From Bacteroidales bacterium (lineage in GTDB: Bacteria > Bacteroidota > Bacteroidia > Bacteroidales > UBA932), in NCBI GenBank assembly GCA_028691975.1, contig JAQUYF010000013.1, positions 1-39,377 on the forward strand: a stretch of DNA of 39,377 nt, given 5' to 3'. Under the pieces are notes generated by a model. That model was not told the origin of the DNA, did no database searches, and saw only the letters and a list, made by a program, of their open reading frames with translations. Numbering within the stretch: position 1 is the first letter of the stretch; every line of letters begins with the position of its first letter. This document shows, one piece after another, positions 7,905-17,683 of this stretch. A program made the position numbers and the translations under genes.

Positions 7905-9182
7905 ATGACTACTACTAAAAAACAGAACTTTGCGCTTCCTATTGCCATAATGTTCGCACTGTTCTTTATGATCTCGTTCGTAACAGGCCTACAAAACCCA
8001 TTCGGAGTAATTGTTAAAGCTCAATTTAACGCAAGTAACTTCCTTTCTCAACTTGGAAACCTCGCCAACTTTATTGCTTACGCCTGTATGGGTATTCCTG
8101 CAGGTATCATGCTTAAACGCTTGGGGTACAAAAAAACGGCTCTATGGGCAGTCGTTGTAGGCTTTGTGGGTGTTGGAATTACTTTCCTGTCCGGAGTTGC
8201 CGAAAGTTTCGGAGTATATCTTACAGGTGCTTTTGTTTCAGGCTTCTCAATGTGTATGCTTAACACTGTCGTTAACCCTCTGCTGAATTGCCTCGGTAAA
8301 AACGAAAAACAAGGCAATCAACTCATTCAATTCGGTGGAGCATGTAACTCTATCGGAGCCACCATAGTTCCCGTACTGGTAGGTTATCTGATGGGATCAA
8401 ATGAAAGCGCACGTAAGATTGCTGACGCAAATCCTGCACTTTTCATCGCTATGGGCATCTTCGTATTGGCATTCATAGTATTGTCTCTCACCAACATTCC
8501 TGAGCCACACCTTGCAAAGGAGAGCGGCAATGCATCGAAAAAGGATACGCACAGTGCATGGTCATTCCGTCACTTTATTTTCGGTATCATCACCATCTTC
8601 ATCTATGTAGGTGTTGAAGTCGGGATTCCTAATATTGCCAATTTGTATATGACCCAAGGTCTTAAAATTGATGCAGCTATCGCAGGTACTCTTTGCGGTA
8701 CATACTGGTTTCTGATGTTCATCGGCCGTCTTATTGGTGGTCTTGTCGGCGGTAAAGTATCAAGTAAAGTAATGCTCACCTTCACAACAGCCGTGGGTGC
8801 CGTTTTCGTATTTCTTGCAATGTTTATAAATCCTGAGTCCACTGTACACATGCCGGTATTCAATGCTAATTTGTCCTTCGGACTACAGTTGGTTCCTACC
8901 CGGATCATGTTTCTTGTTCTCTGCGGGCTTTGCACATCAGTCATGTGGGGCAGCATCTTCAATCTTGCCACTTCAGGCCTCGGTAAATATACCGAAATGG
9001 CTTCCGGTATCTTCATGATGATGGTTTGCGGCGGCGGCGTTCTTCCTGCTATCCAGGGTGCAATTGCCGACTCTGCAGGCTACCTCAACAGCTACTGGCT
9101 GATATTCGGAGGAATGATATTAATGTTCCTGTATGCCGTAGTCGGCTCAAAGAATGTGAATAAAGATATTGTAACTGAATAA
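7905..9182 (+). CDS. FHS-family sugar/H+ symporter (GluP/NagP/FucP-like MFS)
   Basis: A 425-residue, 12-helix major facilitator. The start ALFFMISFVTGLQNPFGVIVKAQFNAS and the segments QLGNLANFIAYACMGIPAGIML and NPLLNCLGKNEKQGNQLIQFGGACNSIGATIVP are typical of the fucose/glucose/galactose FHS group. The following ROK kinase (11 bp gap) supports uptake of glucose, galactose or an amino sugar followed by phosphorylation. The exact sugar cannot be told from sequence alone. No signal peptide; inner membrane. Confidence 0.9.
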   Translation: MTTTKKQNFALPIAIMFALFFMISFVTGLQNPFGVIVKAQFNASNFLSQLGNLANFIAYACMGIPAGIMLKRLGYKKTALWAVVVGFVGVGITFLSGVAESFGVYLTGAFVSGFSMCMLNTVVNPLLNCLGKNEKQGNQLIQFGGACNSIGATIVPVLVGYLMGSNESARKIADANPALFIAMGIFVLAFIVLSLTNIPEPHLAKESGNASKKDTHSAWSFRHFIFGIITIFIYVGVEVGIPNIANLYMTQGLKIDAAIAGTLCGTYWFLMFIGRLIGGLVGGKVSSKVMLTFTTAVGAVFVFLAMFINPESTVHMPVFNANLSFGLQLVPTRIMFLVLCGLCTSVMWGSIFNLATSGLGKYTEMASGIFMMMVCGGGVLPAIQGAIADSAGYLNSYWLIFGGMILMFLYAVVGSKNVNKDIVTE

Positions 9183-9193
9183 TTATAATTGCT

Positions 9194-10174
9194 ATGGAAA
9201 AAGAATATGTTGTCGGTATCGACATCGGCGGGCAGTCTGCAAAAATAGGACTGGTAAACAGAAGGGGTGAGATTATAGCCAGAAAGACTATGGATACCAC
9301 CAAGTATGGTACGAATGACGAGAACATCTTTATGAATGACCTGTGTGAAGCCATTTCTGCAATGATTCAGGGGGCCAAGACCAGAGAGGGAGAGGCTATC
9401 ACGATGGAGAGCGTTAACGGAATAGGTATCGGTGCCCCTAACGGCAACTTCAAGGGTATCATCGAAGATGCTGCCAATCTGCCATGGGCAAAAGGAAAGA
9501 CTATTGCTCTTGCCGAGTATATCTCGATGAGAATGAACATTAAGAAGGTTATGGTCGACAATGATGCCAACAATGCCGCCATCGGAGAGATGATATACGG
9601 TAATGCCAAAGGAATGAAAGATTTTATCGAAATTACTTTAGGTACAGGAGTAGGCAGTGGGATTATTATCAATGGTGAACTTGTACATGGTGCAGACGGC
9701 TTTGCAGGTGAACTGGGGCATGTCTGTGCAGTAAGGCACAACGGCAGACAGTGCAACTGCGGCAAGACCGGATGTCTTGAGGCTTACACCTCAGCTATCG
9801 GAGTGGCCCGTACTGCACGTGAATGGCTTGACATTGACAAAAGCATTGAAACCCCACTTCGTTCTCTCGAGATTATCACATCAAAAGATGTCGGCGAAGC
9901 AGCTAAAGCCGGAGACTTATTTTCCAAAAGAGTCCTGGAGTTTACCGGAGAAATGCTTGGCAGTCTGTTTGCAGACTTTGTCTCTTTCAGCGCACCTGAA
10001 GCCATTATCCTATTCGGAGGCTTAGCCAAATCATGGGACTTTATCGCAGAGCCTATTAAGAGAGCCATGGAGTCGAATCTTCTCTCATACTGGAAAGGCA
10101 AGGTTAAGATCCTTCCTTCCGGCCTGCCTGATTCGGACGCAGCCATTCTTGGGGCAAGTGCCCTTGCGTGGTAG
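9194..10174 (+). CDS. ROK-family sugar kinase (glucokinase-like)
   Basis: It phosphorylates a hexose with ATP, probably the sugar imported by the preceding transporter. The 326-residue protein has the N-terminal ATP motif VVGIDIGGQSAKIGLV (6-21), DNDANNAAIGE (active-site Asp) and LGTGVGSGIIINGEL. The ROK signature includes GELGHV and the zinc motif CNCGKTGCLEAY (near residues 175-200). There is no N-terminal HTH, so it is an enzyme rather than a NagC-type repressor. Glucose is the best guess; N-acetylhexosamine is possible. Confidence 0.9.
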   Translation: MEKEYVVGIDIGGQSAKIGLVNRRGEIIARKTMDTTKYGTNDENIFMNDLCEAISAMIQGAKTREGEAITMESVNGIGIGAPNGNFKGIIEDAANLPWAKGKTIALAEYISMRMNIKKVMVDNDANNAAIGEMIYGNAKGMKDFIEITLGTGVGSGIIINGELVHGADGFAGELGHVCAVRHNGRQCNCGKTGCLEAYTSAIGVARTAREWLDIDKSIETPLRSLEIITSKDVGEAAKAGDLFSKRVLEFTGEMLGSLFADFVSFSAPEAIILFGGLAKSWDFIAEPIKRAMESNLLSYWKGKVKILPSGLPDSDAAILGASALAW

Positions 10175-10198
10175 TGTATCCCTTTTTATGTTGTCTGT

Positions 10199-11470
10199 AT
10201 GACAGATATTTTTAACATAGACCCGTCAATATTTGCGTTTCCCGTAAACGTGTTGGCGGGTCTTGTTATTTTATTTATTGCATGGGTGGCACCGCTCCAC
10301 ACGATGAAACATTCAATCATCGCCACTTTACTGTTAATTATCGCCTCTATCGTGCTCGGCCTGGCCCCTGCTTCATGGCATTTCGCCACATCATGGGTTT
10401 TCATAGCAGTTATTCTATGGTTTCTGATTGTTTTGGCCTCAGCTACATTAAAGAGACTCTCTGCCATGCGCGGCAATTTCAACCTTTCCAATCTGACTTT
10501 TATCCTGCACCATGCAGGAATGTGGATTGCGGTGGCTGCAGGGCTGTTAGGCAGGGCCGATATGCAGGAAGTACGGCTGATCGCCGAAAGGACGGACTAT
10601 TCCAATTCGGCAATCACTGCCTCTTATGAGGCTTCCACCCTTCCATTTTCAGTAAAACTGGATGATTTCACAGTCGAAAGATATCCCTCAGGAGAACCGT
10701 CCCTCTTTCGCGCCTGCATCTCAATAGACGACTCTTTTGAGGTTACAAAAGGCACAATAGAGGTCAATAAACCACTTTCCTATAAGGGTTATCAACTATA
10801 TCTGAGCAGTTATGACTCTTCCGGGGGAAGCGATAGCCCGTACTGCATCCTGCAGATCGTGAGACAACCTTGGAAATGGATTCTGCTCGCCGGTATTGTG
10901 ATGATGCTGTTCGGAGCGGTACTTTCCTTTTTCCGGTCGGGGAAGTGGAAAATATCACGATTGGTGCTTTTTATCTTTCTTACGGGAGTGGCAGTGTATG
11001 CCGTATTTATCGTGATTGGCATGCAGCTCCACTCAAAACCTCTCGCCCCTGCCCTGCAAAGTGCATGGTTTGTGCCTCATATTACGATGTATATGTTTTC
11101 ATACGCACTATTAGGATGCACGTTCCTGCTTGCAGTCATTTCAATTTTTAACAGGAAGTCGGACATGCTGTCCAAAATGGACTTCACTGCCTCCTTAGGA
11201 GTTGCCTTTTTTACCATAGGAATGTTGTTCGGAGCAGTTTGGGCTAAGCAGGCATGGGGTAACTATTGGACATGGGATCCAAAAGAAACATGGGCTGCGG
11301 TGGCATGGCTCGGCTTTCTACTATACATTCATCTCCGTAAATGCAGTAATATTCCTAAAAAATTACTAATTTTGACTGTTGTACTCTCCTTTATGGCACT
11401 CCAGATGTGTTGGTATGGAGTCAATTACCTTCCTTCAGCCAAAGAGAGTGTACACACTTATATTAAATAA
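10199..11470 (+). CDS. ResB/CcsA-like cytochrome c biogenesis protein
   Basis: This 423-residue polytopic membrane protein appears to be a compact fusion. The N-terminal part has about four membrane helices, including a HHAG segment at 104-107, then a periplasmic stretch (about 120-222) that looks like a shortened ResB. The C-terminal part is CcsA-like, with the haem-handling WGNYWTWDPKETW motif (353-365), His294, His378 and the late WYGVNYLP segment. System II machinery attaches haem to CxxCH motifs outside the membrane. The next gene, 9 bp downstream, is a multi-haem peroxidase, the likely client. This gene lies 24 bp after the ROK kinase with no clear promoter between. Confidence 0.85.
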   Translation: MTDIFNIDPSIFAFPVNVLAGLVILFIAWVAPLHTMKHSIIATLLLIIASIVLGLAPASWHFATSWVFIAVILWFLIVLASATLKRLSAMRGNFNLSNLTFILHHAGMWIAVAAGLLGRADMQEVRLIAERTDYSNSAITASYEASTLPFSVKLDDFTVERYPSGEPSLFRACISIDDSFEVTKGTIEVNKPLSYKGYQLYLSSYDSSGGSDSPYCILQIVRQPWKWILLAGIVMMLFGAVLSFFRSGKWKISRLVLFIFLTGVAVYAVFIVIGMQLHSKPLAPALQSAWFVPHITMYMFSYALLGCTFLLAVISIFNRKSDMLSKMDFTASLGVAFFTIGMLFGAVWAKQAWGNYWTWDPKETWAAVAWLGFLLYIHLRKCSNIPKKLLILTVVLSFMALQMCWYGVNYLPSAKESVHTYIK

Positions 11471-11479
11471 AATTTTACT

Positions 11480-12880
11480 ATGAAACGCAACCATCTGTTT
11501 ATCAAAATTGTAGCAGCCATACTGCTTGTTATCATCGTATTATTTATTACAGCAAGACTGGTCAACAAGGCTCCGTCAAAAGAGCTGTCTGCTTCTTTGC
11601 AAACAAAAGCCATTATTGATGACGGCGGCTGCCTTGCATGTCACAACGACCCTCCTAAATTTCCATGGTATGCCAAGCTGCCTGTTGTGAAGAATATGCT
11701 TGCAAGTGATGCGGCAAACGCTCTAAAGCAAATCAATTTGAGCGAAGCATATACTACTCTCGCAACCAATTCGCCTATGGGACAGGTCGCACTGAACAAG
11801 ATTGAAAATGCAGTAACGCACCAAACCATGCCTCCTGCAAGATTTTCCGTAATGCACTGGAAATCCAAAATCACAAAAGCTAAAAGGGAGAGCCTCTTGA
11901 GTTGGGCAAAAGGTCACCGTTTAACCTTTTATAACAACGGCCTGGCGGCAGAGGAGTTTCGCAATGAGCCTGTACAGCCGATTCAAGACAGTATCCCTGT
12001 TGATGTCCGCAAGGTTATTTTAGGAGAGATGCTGTTTCATGACGTACGACTCTCTTTAGACAATACTCTTTCCTGTGCAAGTTGCCACGACTTGACGACT
12101 GCAGGTATGGACAATGAAATAGTTTCAGACGGAGTCGGGGGTGCAGTCGGGCAGATCAACTCTCCTACGGTGTATAATTCGGTTTACAATTTTGTACAAT
12201 TCTGGGACGGACGTGCCAATACCCTTGCAGAACAGGCAGCAGGCCCACCATTAAATCCTATTGAGATGGCCTCAAAGTCATTTGATCAGATAATTGAAAA
12301 GCTACGGCAAGATAAAGCATTCACCAAAGCTTTTCTTGAAGTCTATCCGGAAATGAGTGAGTCCACTATTACCGATGCAATCGGTGAATTTGAAAAGACT
12401 TTGCTGACTCCTAATTCTCGGTTTGACAAATATCTTAAAGGTGACTTGACAGCTCTTTCAGCTCAGGAAATATCAGGCTATGAACTCTTTAAGTCACACG
12501 AGTGCGCTACCTGCCACAGTGGTGTCACTCTTGGAGGACAGTCATACGAATACCTGGGCCTTGCGCAGGACTATTTTGCAGAGAGAGGCACTGATATAAC
12601 GGAGGAAGATGGAGGTCGCTTTAAGCAGACCGGAAAGCAATATGATATGCACCGATTTAAGGTCCCCGGACTTAGAAACATAGCCCTCACCGAGCCATAT
12701 TTTCATGACGGTACTCAAAAAAGCCTTGAAGATGCCGTATCTGCCATGCTGAAATATCAGCTGGGCGTATCCGTACCGGATAATGAGATTGGTGACATAG
12801 TCGCCTTCCTCAAGACCCTCACAGGTGAATACAAAGGGATCCCGCTGACCAACGGAACTACTTCATCAACTCGTAAGTAG
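11480..12880 (+). CDS. Tri-haem cytochrome c peroxidase (MauG/CcpA-like)
   Basis: It likely reduces hydrogen peroxide in the periplasm with c-type haem. The 466-residue protein has an N-terminal membrane anchor or uncleaved signal (residues 8-26). A Haem_bd-type domain follows with CLACH at 51-55 and NDPPKFPWYAKLPV. The di-haem peroxidase domain has CASCH at 199-203 and CATCH at 342-346, the FWDGRANTLAEQAAGPPLNPIEM segment and FHDGTQKSLEDAV. Three CxxCH motifs mean a third electron-relay haem compared with classical di-haem enzymes. The last 23 bp overlap the convergent acetyltransferase gene. Confidence 0.93.
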   Translation: MKRNHLFIKIVAAILLVIIVLFITARLVNKAPSKELSASLQTKAIIDDGGCLACHNDPPKFPWYAKLPVVKNMLASDAANALKQINLSEAYTTLATNSPMGQVALNKIENAVTHQTMPPARFSVMHWKSKITKAKRESLLSWAKGHRLTFYNNGLAAEEFRNEPVQPIQDSIPVDVRKVILGEMLFHDVRLSLDNTLSCASCHDLTTAGMDNEIVSDGVGGAVGQINSPTVYNSVYNFVQFWDGRANTLAEQAAGPPLNPIEMASKSFDQIIEKLRQDKAFTKAFLEVYPEMSESTITDAIGEFEKTLLTPNSRFDKYLKGDLTALSAQEISGYELFKSHECATCHSGVTLGGQSYEYLGLAQDYFAERGTDITEEDGGRFKQTGKQYDMHRFKVPGLRNIALTEPYFHDGTQKSLEDAVSAMLKYQLGVSVPDNEIGDIVAFLKTLTGEYKGIPLTNGTTSSTRK

Positions 12881-13319
12881 TGTAGTGGGAACCGTTCATG
12901 CCAATGGCTTCGTATACTTTCTGAGCCCTGGTATTGCGCTTATCCACATAGAGGCGAAGCCCCTTTACATCGGTCGTTGACTGTATGATTGTGTTAACGT
13001 GCTCATAAAGAGCGGTGAAAACACCTTTTTCTCGATACTCCGGCATAACATATAATGACTGAATCCACCAGACCCAGCCATTACGCCAGTCGCTCCACTC
13101 ATCGGTTACCATAAGGACGCCGACTATTCCCTTGACCCCATCAACTTCGGCTACAAAGTAAGTACCGAGTGCAGGATCGGCAATGGCAGCTTTTACCCCC
13201 TTTGTAACAAGAGCTTCATCTAATGCCTCACCCTCTGTTTCAAGAGCCATTTTCATTTGAAAATCGACTATTTTCGCCCTGTCGGAGGCTCTGGCTACCC
13301 TGATTTTAGTTATTTCCAT
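12858..13319 (-). CDS. GNAT family N-acetyltransferase
   Basis: This 153-residue protein has the GNAT acetyl-CoA fold. It starts [23 protein letters not shown], has a central WWIQSLYVMPEYREKGVFTALYEH (motif A, with R/Q-x-x-G/A-like EKGVFTAL), and ends LYVDKRNTRAQKVYEAIGM (motif B). The acceptor substrate is unknown. It is the last gene of the seven-gene minus-strand operon and overlaps the upstream SDR gene by 14 bp. Whether it acts in the upstream signalling and transport system is not shown by sequence. Confidence 0.88.
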   Translation of the reverse strand: MEITKIRVARASDRAKIVDFQMKMALETEGEALDEALVTKGVKAAIADPALGTYFVAEVDGVKGIVGVLMVTDEWSDWRNGWVWWIQSLYVMPEYREKGVFTALYEHVNTIIQSTTDVKGLRLYVDKRNTRAQKVYEAIGMNGSHYTTYELMK

Positions 13320-14049
13320 CTCTAATGATTTTAAGTTTAACCCACAACCCGCGAGGAATCAGCCTCCATACGGCTACCACAATAGACCATCTCCAATCCA
13401 CTACTTTAAATCTCCGCTGAGAACTGATAGCCTTGAATATCCTTTTTGCAGCATAATCAAGATCCATCGTCATCGGATACTTGTGATGAATAAAGTCAGT
13501 CCTGATAAAGCCGGGTTGTATGGTAGTAAATTTGATTTTATAATGTTTATACCCCGCCACCTGTTCAAGCGCTTCAAGGTATTGTGCCTGAAAGCGTTTT
13601 GAAGCAGAATAGCAAGCAGCAGTGCCAAGTCCCTTAGTCGCAGCGATAGAGGATATGGTAGCAATATGCCCTTCCTTTCGGTTCTCACCGAAATAGTTGA
13701 ATGCAGTATCCACCATTTTTACGAATCCCTTAACATTGACCTCAACGGAAAACAGCTCCCTGTCTACAACTATGTCTCTGGTATTGACTCCGTATCCGGC
13801 ACAGTAAATCAGCCTGTCCATTCCTCCCATTTGCTCAACAAGAGAGAGTAAACGTTGAGGCGCATCATCCATAGAGACATCCATCTCGGCAGTGAAGACC
13901 CGACCATCCGGACATTCCATTTTCAGACTTGAAAGCAACTCCGCTCTGCGTCCCGTAACCCCTATAACAGCACCTTCGGCGGCATATCTGAGAGCAAGAT
14001 ACCGCCCGATACCCGAAGTACCACCTACAATTACAATTTTTTGCATCAT
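13306..14049 (-). CDS. SDR family NAD(P)-dependent oxidoreductase
   Basis: A classical short-chain dehydrogenase of 247 residues. It has the cofactor loop GGTSGIG (9-15), YCAGYGVNT (NAG-like), catalytic Ser in TISSIAA (133-134) and YSASK (147-151). The last 30 residues include a hydrophobic stretch ([14 protein letters not shown]) that could associate with membrane. Substrate unknown. It overlaps the ABC ATPase gene by 4 bp and the GNAT gene by 14 bp, so it is translationally coupled to the transporter operon. Confidence 0.9.
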   Translation of the reverse strand: MMQKIVIVGGTSGIGRYLALRYAAEGAVIGVTGRRAELLSSLKMECPDGRVFTAEMDVSMDDAPQRLLSLVEQMGGMDRLIYCAGYGVNTRDIVVDRELFSVEVNVKGFVKMVDTAFNYFGENRKEGHIATISSIAATKGLGTAACYSASKRFQAQYLEALEQVAGYKHYKIKFTTIQPGFIRTDFIHHKYPMTMDLDYAAKRIFKAISSQRRFKVVDWRWSIVVAVWRLIPRGLWVKLKIIRDGNN

Positions 14050-15173
14050 AACTTAATAATCATGGAGAGACGGGACTTGTCATCAACCGCCTCTTCCTCA
14101 ATTGAACTGGAAATGCCTGAAATAATAGTCATACTCAGATCATCGGAAGCTCCGGATTCCTTCAAAATAGAAGGCAAATTATTTGTGACCGTAAAAAATA
14201 CGATAACCTGCCTGTCCTGCTCTGAAAAGTCTATGGAAAGTTCTATCCCGCCTCCTGTCTTGATAATCTCATTGCGCTGTTCCAGGTTTTCCGAACTGAA
14301 ATAAAGTTGCAGACTCTCCTCAACCAGTAAAAGTATCGACTGCGTCAGCTTTGGTTTGAAAAAATGTTTATCACAGAAGTTTGTAATGGCAGTATTCATA
14401 CCATAGAAATCGTAATTCTTATCTTCAATATGATATCTGAAGTTTCGTATTCTATGGATAAATGTCCTGGTCTTTTCTCTCTTAGGATGGTTGAAAATCT
14501 CATCGGGAGTACCCTCTTCGTATATCGTACCTTCATTCATAAAGAAGATACGGGTAGATACATCACGGGCAAAATTCATCTCATGAGTAACGATTGCCAT
14601 CGTCATTCCGTCCTTAGCAAGCCTGCGAATAACCCCGAGGACCTCACTCACCATTGTCGGATCAAGGGCGGAAGTAGGCTCGTCAAACAAAATGATATCC
14701 GGATTCATAGAAAGGCACCTTGCAATAGCAACACGCTGCTTCTGCCCTCCTGAAAGCTCATTCGGAAAAGAATTTTCCTTGGCAGCAAGCCCCACCATCT
14801 GCAGAAGTTCCCGTCCGCGGTTCTCTGCATCTTCCCTACTGAGACCCAAAAGTTTGGTAGGACCGATTGTGAGATTATCAATAATAGATAGATGGTCAAA
14901 CAAATTAAAATTCTGAAAAACCATTCCCATCTTCAGTCTGACCTTGTTAATATCTGTTTTCGGGGAGAGGGTATCCACACCGTTAATCTCAATCACTCCA
15001 CTTGAGGGAGTCTCCAATAAGTTTAGACACCTCAAAAATGTACTTTTACCGGTCCCGGAGGGGCCAATAATCGAAATAACTTCGCCTTTATGTATTTCTG
15101 CATTGATATCTTTCAGAACGACTAAATCGCCAAAATGCTTTGAAAGATGCTCAACTTTTATCATTGCTTCCAT
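14046..15173 (-). CDS. Polar amino-acid-type ABC ATPase with a C-terminal extension
   Basis: Residues 1-242 form a GlnQ/HisP-type ATPase: Walker A GPSGTGKS (37-44), Q-loop [11 protein letters not shown], signature LSGGQKQR (140-147), Walker B ILFDEP (161-166) and switch His197. Such proteins are usually about 240 residues; here about 130 more follow. The extension (245-375) contains [15 protein letters not shown], which resembles the N-box helix of RsbW-like HATPases (EE pair at 285-286), and a strand pattern ending in SRLSMIIKL, but no intact G-boxes. I infer a degenerate HATPase-like regulatory domain; this needs structural confirmation. It lies 2 bp after the permease fusion and is the transporter's motor. 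Confidence 0.9.
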   Translation of the reverse strand: MEAMIKVEHLSKHFGDLVVLKDINAEIHKGEVISIIGPSGTGKSTFLRCLNLLETPSSGVIEINGVDTLSPKTDINKVRLKMGMVFQNFNLFDHLSIIDNLTIGPTKLLGLSREDAENRGRELLQMVGLAAKENSFPNELSGGQKQRVAIARCLSMNPDIILFDEPTSALDPTMVSEVLGVIRRLAKDGMTMAIVTHEMNFARDVSTRIFFMNEGTIYEEGTPDEIFNHPKREKTRTFIHRIRNFRYHIEDKNYDFYGMNTAITNFCDKHFFKPKLTQSILLLVEESLQLYFSSENLEQRNEIIKTGGGIELSIDFSEQDRQVIVFFTVTNNLPSILKESGASDDLSMTIISGISSSIEEEAVDDKSRLSMIIKL

Positions 15174-15175
15174 AT

Positions 15176-17353
15176 TTACTTTGTTTTTCTTCGTGGTGAA
15201 GCCTTAACTTCAATCATATTCACAAATAGAGTAAGCAGCCACGCTATCAGGAAGTAGATAGCTGCTACAAAGATCAACGGGAAGAAAGCATCAAATGTCC
15301 TGCTTCGAATAATATCACCCATCTTCGTAAGGTCCTGCACTGCAATATAACCCACAATAGAGGTCATTTTGACTAAGGATATAAACTCACCTTTATAAAC
15401 AGGAAGCACTCTTGTAAGTGCCTGGGGGAAAATAATATTTACAAATGTCTGGACCTTGCTGAAACCCATTGCCACACCGGCCTCCATCTGACCTCGGTCT
15501 ATACTTTCAATAGCCGTTCTGAACATTTCAGAAACGTATGCTGCAAAATTCAAAGAAAATGTGATAATAGCCACTGTTATGCCACTTATCCCGATAGAGG
15601 CGAATACTACATAAAACATGATCATCAAGAGAACCACTTGTGGAATGCCGCGCAAAAGACTGATGTAAACAGCAGCTATTCCCTTGAGTATCTTATTTTT
15701 ACTCATTCGCATCGCACATACAACTCCGCCGAACAGAGTGCCGAAAATGATAGAAAGAAGCGAAATTATCAAAGTGTTTTTCAAGCCATTCAATATCATC
15801 ATATATCGCTTTTCTTTGATGATATTATTGTAAAAACTCTCCTTAATATTATCAACCCACGTCTTATGACCACCGGTGACATCTTCTTTAGGCACAATAA
15901 TACATGTATTGGAGGTTAGGTAAGGATCAGAATAGAGGACTTTCTGTTTTCGCTCTGCGGTAGGCATGATATGATTGGTCGCCATATCGACTTTGTGAGT
16001 CATTACAGCTGCAATAAGTCCGCTAAAGGTATATGCCTGAAATACCGGCTTCTTATTAATACTGGCAGCAAAACGCTCGACCATCTCTACATCAAATCCT
16101 GCAAGATTTCCATTTATGACATAGGAAAACGGGAAAGCCTCTCCTGTAGTACCGATTACCAAGACGCCGTCGTCTCCTGAATTTGGAATGTCCGGCGCAG
16201 TTACTGTCTGATTGTTGAAAATCCATTTGTCCACCAAAGTATCTCTCTCCCCTGATGAGACAAATTCACTCAAAAAGTGATTAAATTTGTTAATCAACCG
16301 CTCATTGCCGAAGGAAGAGATAACACATATCGAATCGACTTTGACGGAATCACGCAAGATGACATAGCCTTCATGTTCTTTCAAAAAGGCCGTGGTAGCG
16401 TAATAATCAAGCATAACGGCATTACAGACATTATCGTGAAGCGCAAGTACCATCTGATCTACATTGTCATATCTCAAAACCTTCGAATCAGTATATGTTG
16501 CAGTCGCAAATATATCCTGAGCAGATCCCGTCAGAACGCCCAAGACCTTTCCATCCAGCCAATTTTTATCTTCAGGTTCCGAATAGATAACGGCGCTTGC
16601 ATAGGAGTCATAATAAGAATCGGAGAATATGACATTCTTCTTCCTTTCTGCTGTAATAGTAATACTGGAAGCAATTGCATCCACCTTACCGGTAGTAACA
16701 GCTGCTATCAAAGAGGAGAAAGGCATTGTGACAAACTTTGGAACCATCTGCTTGCTCGCGCAGAAACGGGACATCATTTCGATATCAATCCCCTCATTCA
16801 TTCCATCCTTAATGAAAGTAAACGGAAAAAGAAGCGGATCGGTTCCGATTGTCAGTTCGCCAACCTTTTCACCGTAATCGATTGCCGGCATTTCTGCCGA
16901 CATGTCACTTTTACTCCATCGATCAATTATTTCCTTTAGAAGCCCGCTGCTACGTATGGAGGCGAGGAAAATGTTAAATTCGTCACGAAGACTCTGATCA
17001 TGAAAACCAATGCCAAACGGCTCGTAGTAAATATTGGGCTCCAGCATGGAAAGCTGAGGAGTAGTAGTGCAGAGCAAATCCGCAAGTGCTCCATCAAGAA
17101 TAATCACATCAGCCTGCCCGGAATTCAACGCTGCCGTTAAATCGGTAACAGACTCCAGTCTCAAAATCTCAGCGTCAGGGAAAGCGTTTGTCGCATACTC
17201 ATCATGAGTCGTCCCCATGGTAACACCTATCCTCTTGCCATGCAAATCATCCATTGAGGTAATTCGTGCAGACTTCCCCTTATTTGAGGCACAAGAGGTT
17301 GCAAAAAGAAACAAAAATGCAGAAAAAATAATTTCTAACGTCCTTGCTTTCAT
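15176..17353 (-). CDS. Binding-protein/permease fusion of a polar amino-acid-type ABC transporter
   Basis: A 725-residue protein. A lipoprotein-like signal with Cys21 (ATSC) starts it. Residues 34-147 resemble the second half of an SBP_bac_3 domain ([16 protein letters not shown] through LLKEIIDRW). Residues 166-378 are a complete SBP_bac_3 domain, and 396-488 only a first half ([14 protein letters not shown] to [14 protein letters not shown]). Residues 520-712 are a HisM/GlnP-type permease with about five helices and the EAA loop ([15 protein letters not shown], 623-637). The half-whole-half order is unusual. The partner ATPase is the next gene. The ligand is probably an amino acid, but pocket residues cannot be assigned reliably. 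It lies 11 bp after the STAS gene. Confidence 0.92.
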   Translation of the reverse strand: MKARTLEIIFSAFLFLFATSCASNKGKSARITSMDDLHGKRIGVTMGTTHDEYATNAFPDAEILRLESVTDLTAALNSGQADVIILDGALADLLCTTTPQLSMLEPNIYYEPFGIGFHDQSLRDEFNIFLASIRSSGLLKEIIDRWSKSDMSAEMPAIDYGEKVGELTIGTDPLLFPFTFIKDGMNEGIDIEMMSRFCASKQMVPKFVTMPFSSLIAAVTTGKVDAIASSITITAERKKNVIFSDSYYDSYASAVIYSEPEDKNWLDGKVLGVLTGSAQDIFATATYTDSKVLRYDNVDQMVLALHDNVCNAVMLDYYATTAFLKEHEGYVILRDSVKVDSICVISSFGNERLINKFNHFLSEFVSSGERDTLVDKWIFNNQTVTAPDIPNSGDDGVLVIGTTGEAFPFSYVINGNLAGFDVEMVERFAASINKKPVFQAYTFSGLIAAVMTHKVDMATNHIMPTAERKQKVLYSDPYLTSNTCIIVPKEDVTGGHKTWVDNIKESFYNNIIKEKRYMMILNGLKNTLIISLLSIIFGTLFGGVVCAMRMSKNKILKGIAAVYISLLRGIPQVVLLMIMFYVVFASIGISGITVAIITFSLNFAAYVSEMFRTAIESIDRGQMEAGVAMGFSKVQTFVNIIFPQALTRVLPVYKGEFISLVKMTSIVGYIAVQDLTKMGDIIRSRTFDAFFPLIFVAAIYFLIAWLLTLFVNMIEVKASPRRKTK

Positions 17354-17364
17354 TGCATTATCTT

Positions 17365-17667
17365 CTATTCGAACTTAAATAAAGGGGAAAATCCACACAT
17401 ATCGAAAATGCCCCTAAGATCAGCGTTCATATCCCTGATAAGGACTGATCCGCCGCGACTCTTCACACTCTTGAGAATCGACAGGAAAATCCTCAGTCCG
17501 GAACTGCTGATGTACTCAAAATTAACACAATTGACCTCCACATCTTTGGTATTACCCGTCAAAATAGGTTCAACAGTCTTTTCAAAATCGCCTGAATTCA
17601 TAGAATCAAGCCTGCCGGAAATGGTAATAATAGCCTTTTCTCCTTGTTGTTCAATTTTAGCTTCCAT
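17365..17667 (-). CDS. STAS-domain anti-sigma-factor-antagonist-like protein
   Basis: A 100-residue single STAS domain of the SpoIIAA/RsbV kind. Such proteins are phosphorylated by an RsbW-like kinase, dephosphorylated by a PP2C phosphatase, and in the unphosphorylated state capture a partner. The conserved segment NFEYISSSGLRIFL (50-62) places the likely phospho-acceptor at Ser55, in the same position as Ser58 of SpoIIAA. It sits 16 bp after the phosphatase/kinase-like gene and 11 bp before the transporter fusion. Its downstream partner (sigma factor, anti-sigma factor or transporter domain) is not identifiable here. Confidence 0.94.
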   Translation of the reverse strand: MEAKIEQQGEKAIITISGRLDSMNSGDFEKTVEPILTGNTKDVEVNCVNFEYISSSGLRIFLSILKSVKSRGGSVLIRDMNADLRGIFDMCGFSPLFKFE

Positions 17668-17683
17668 AATTTATTTTATTTGT

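Noticed and set aside
16277-16939. 220-codon open frame antisense to the binding-protein/permease fusion
   Set aside because: It is entirely opposite conserved SBP domains, shows no family resemblance, and its composition is typical of a complement frame.
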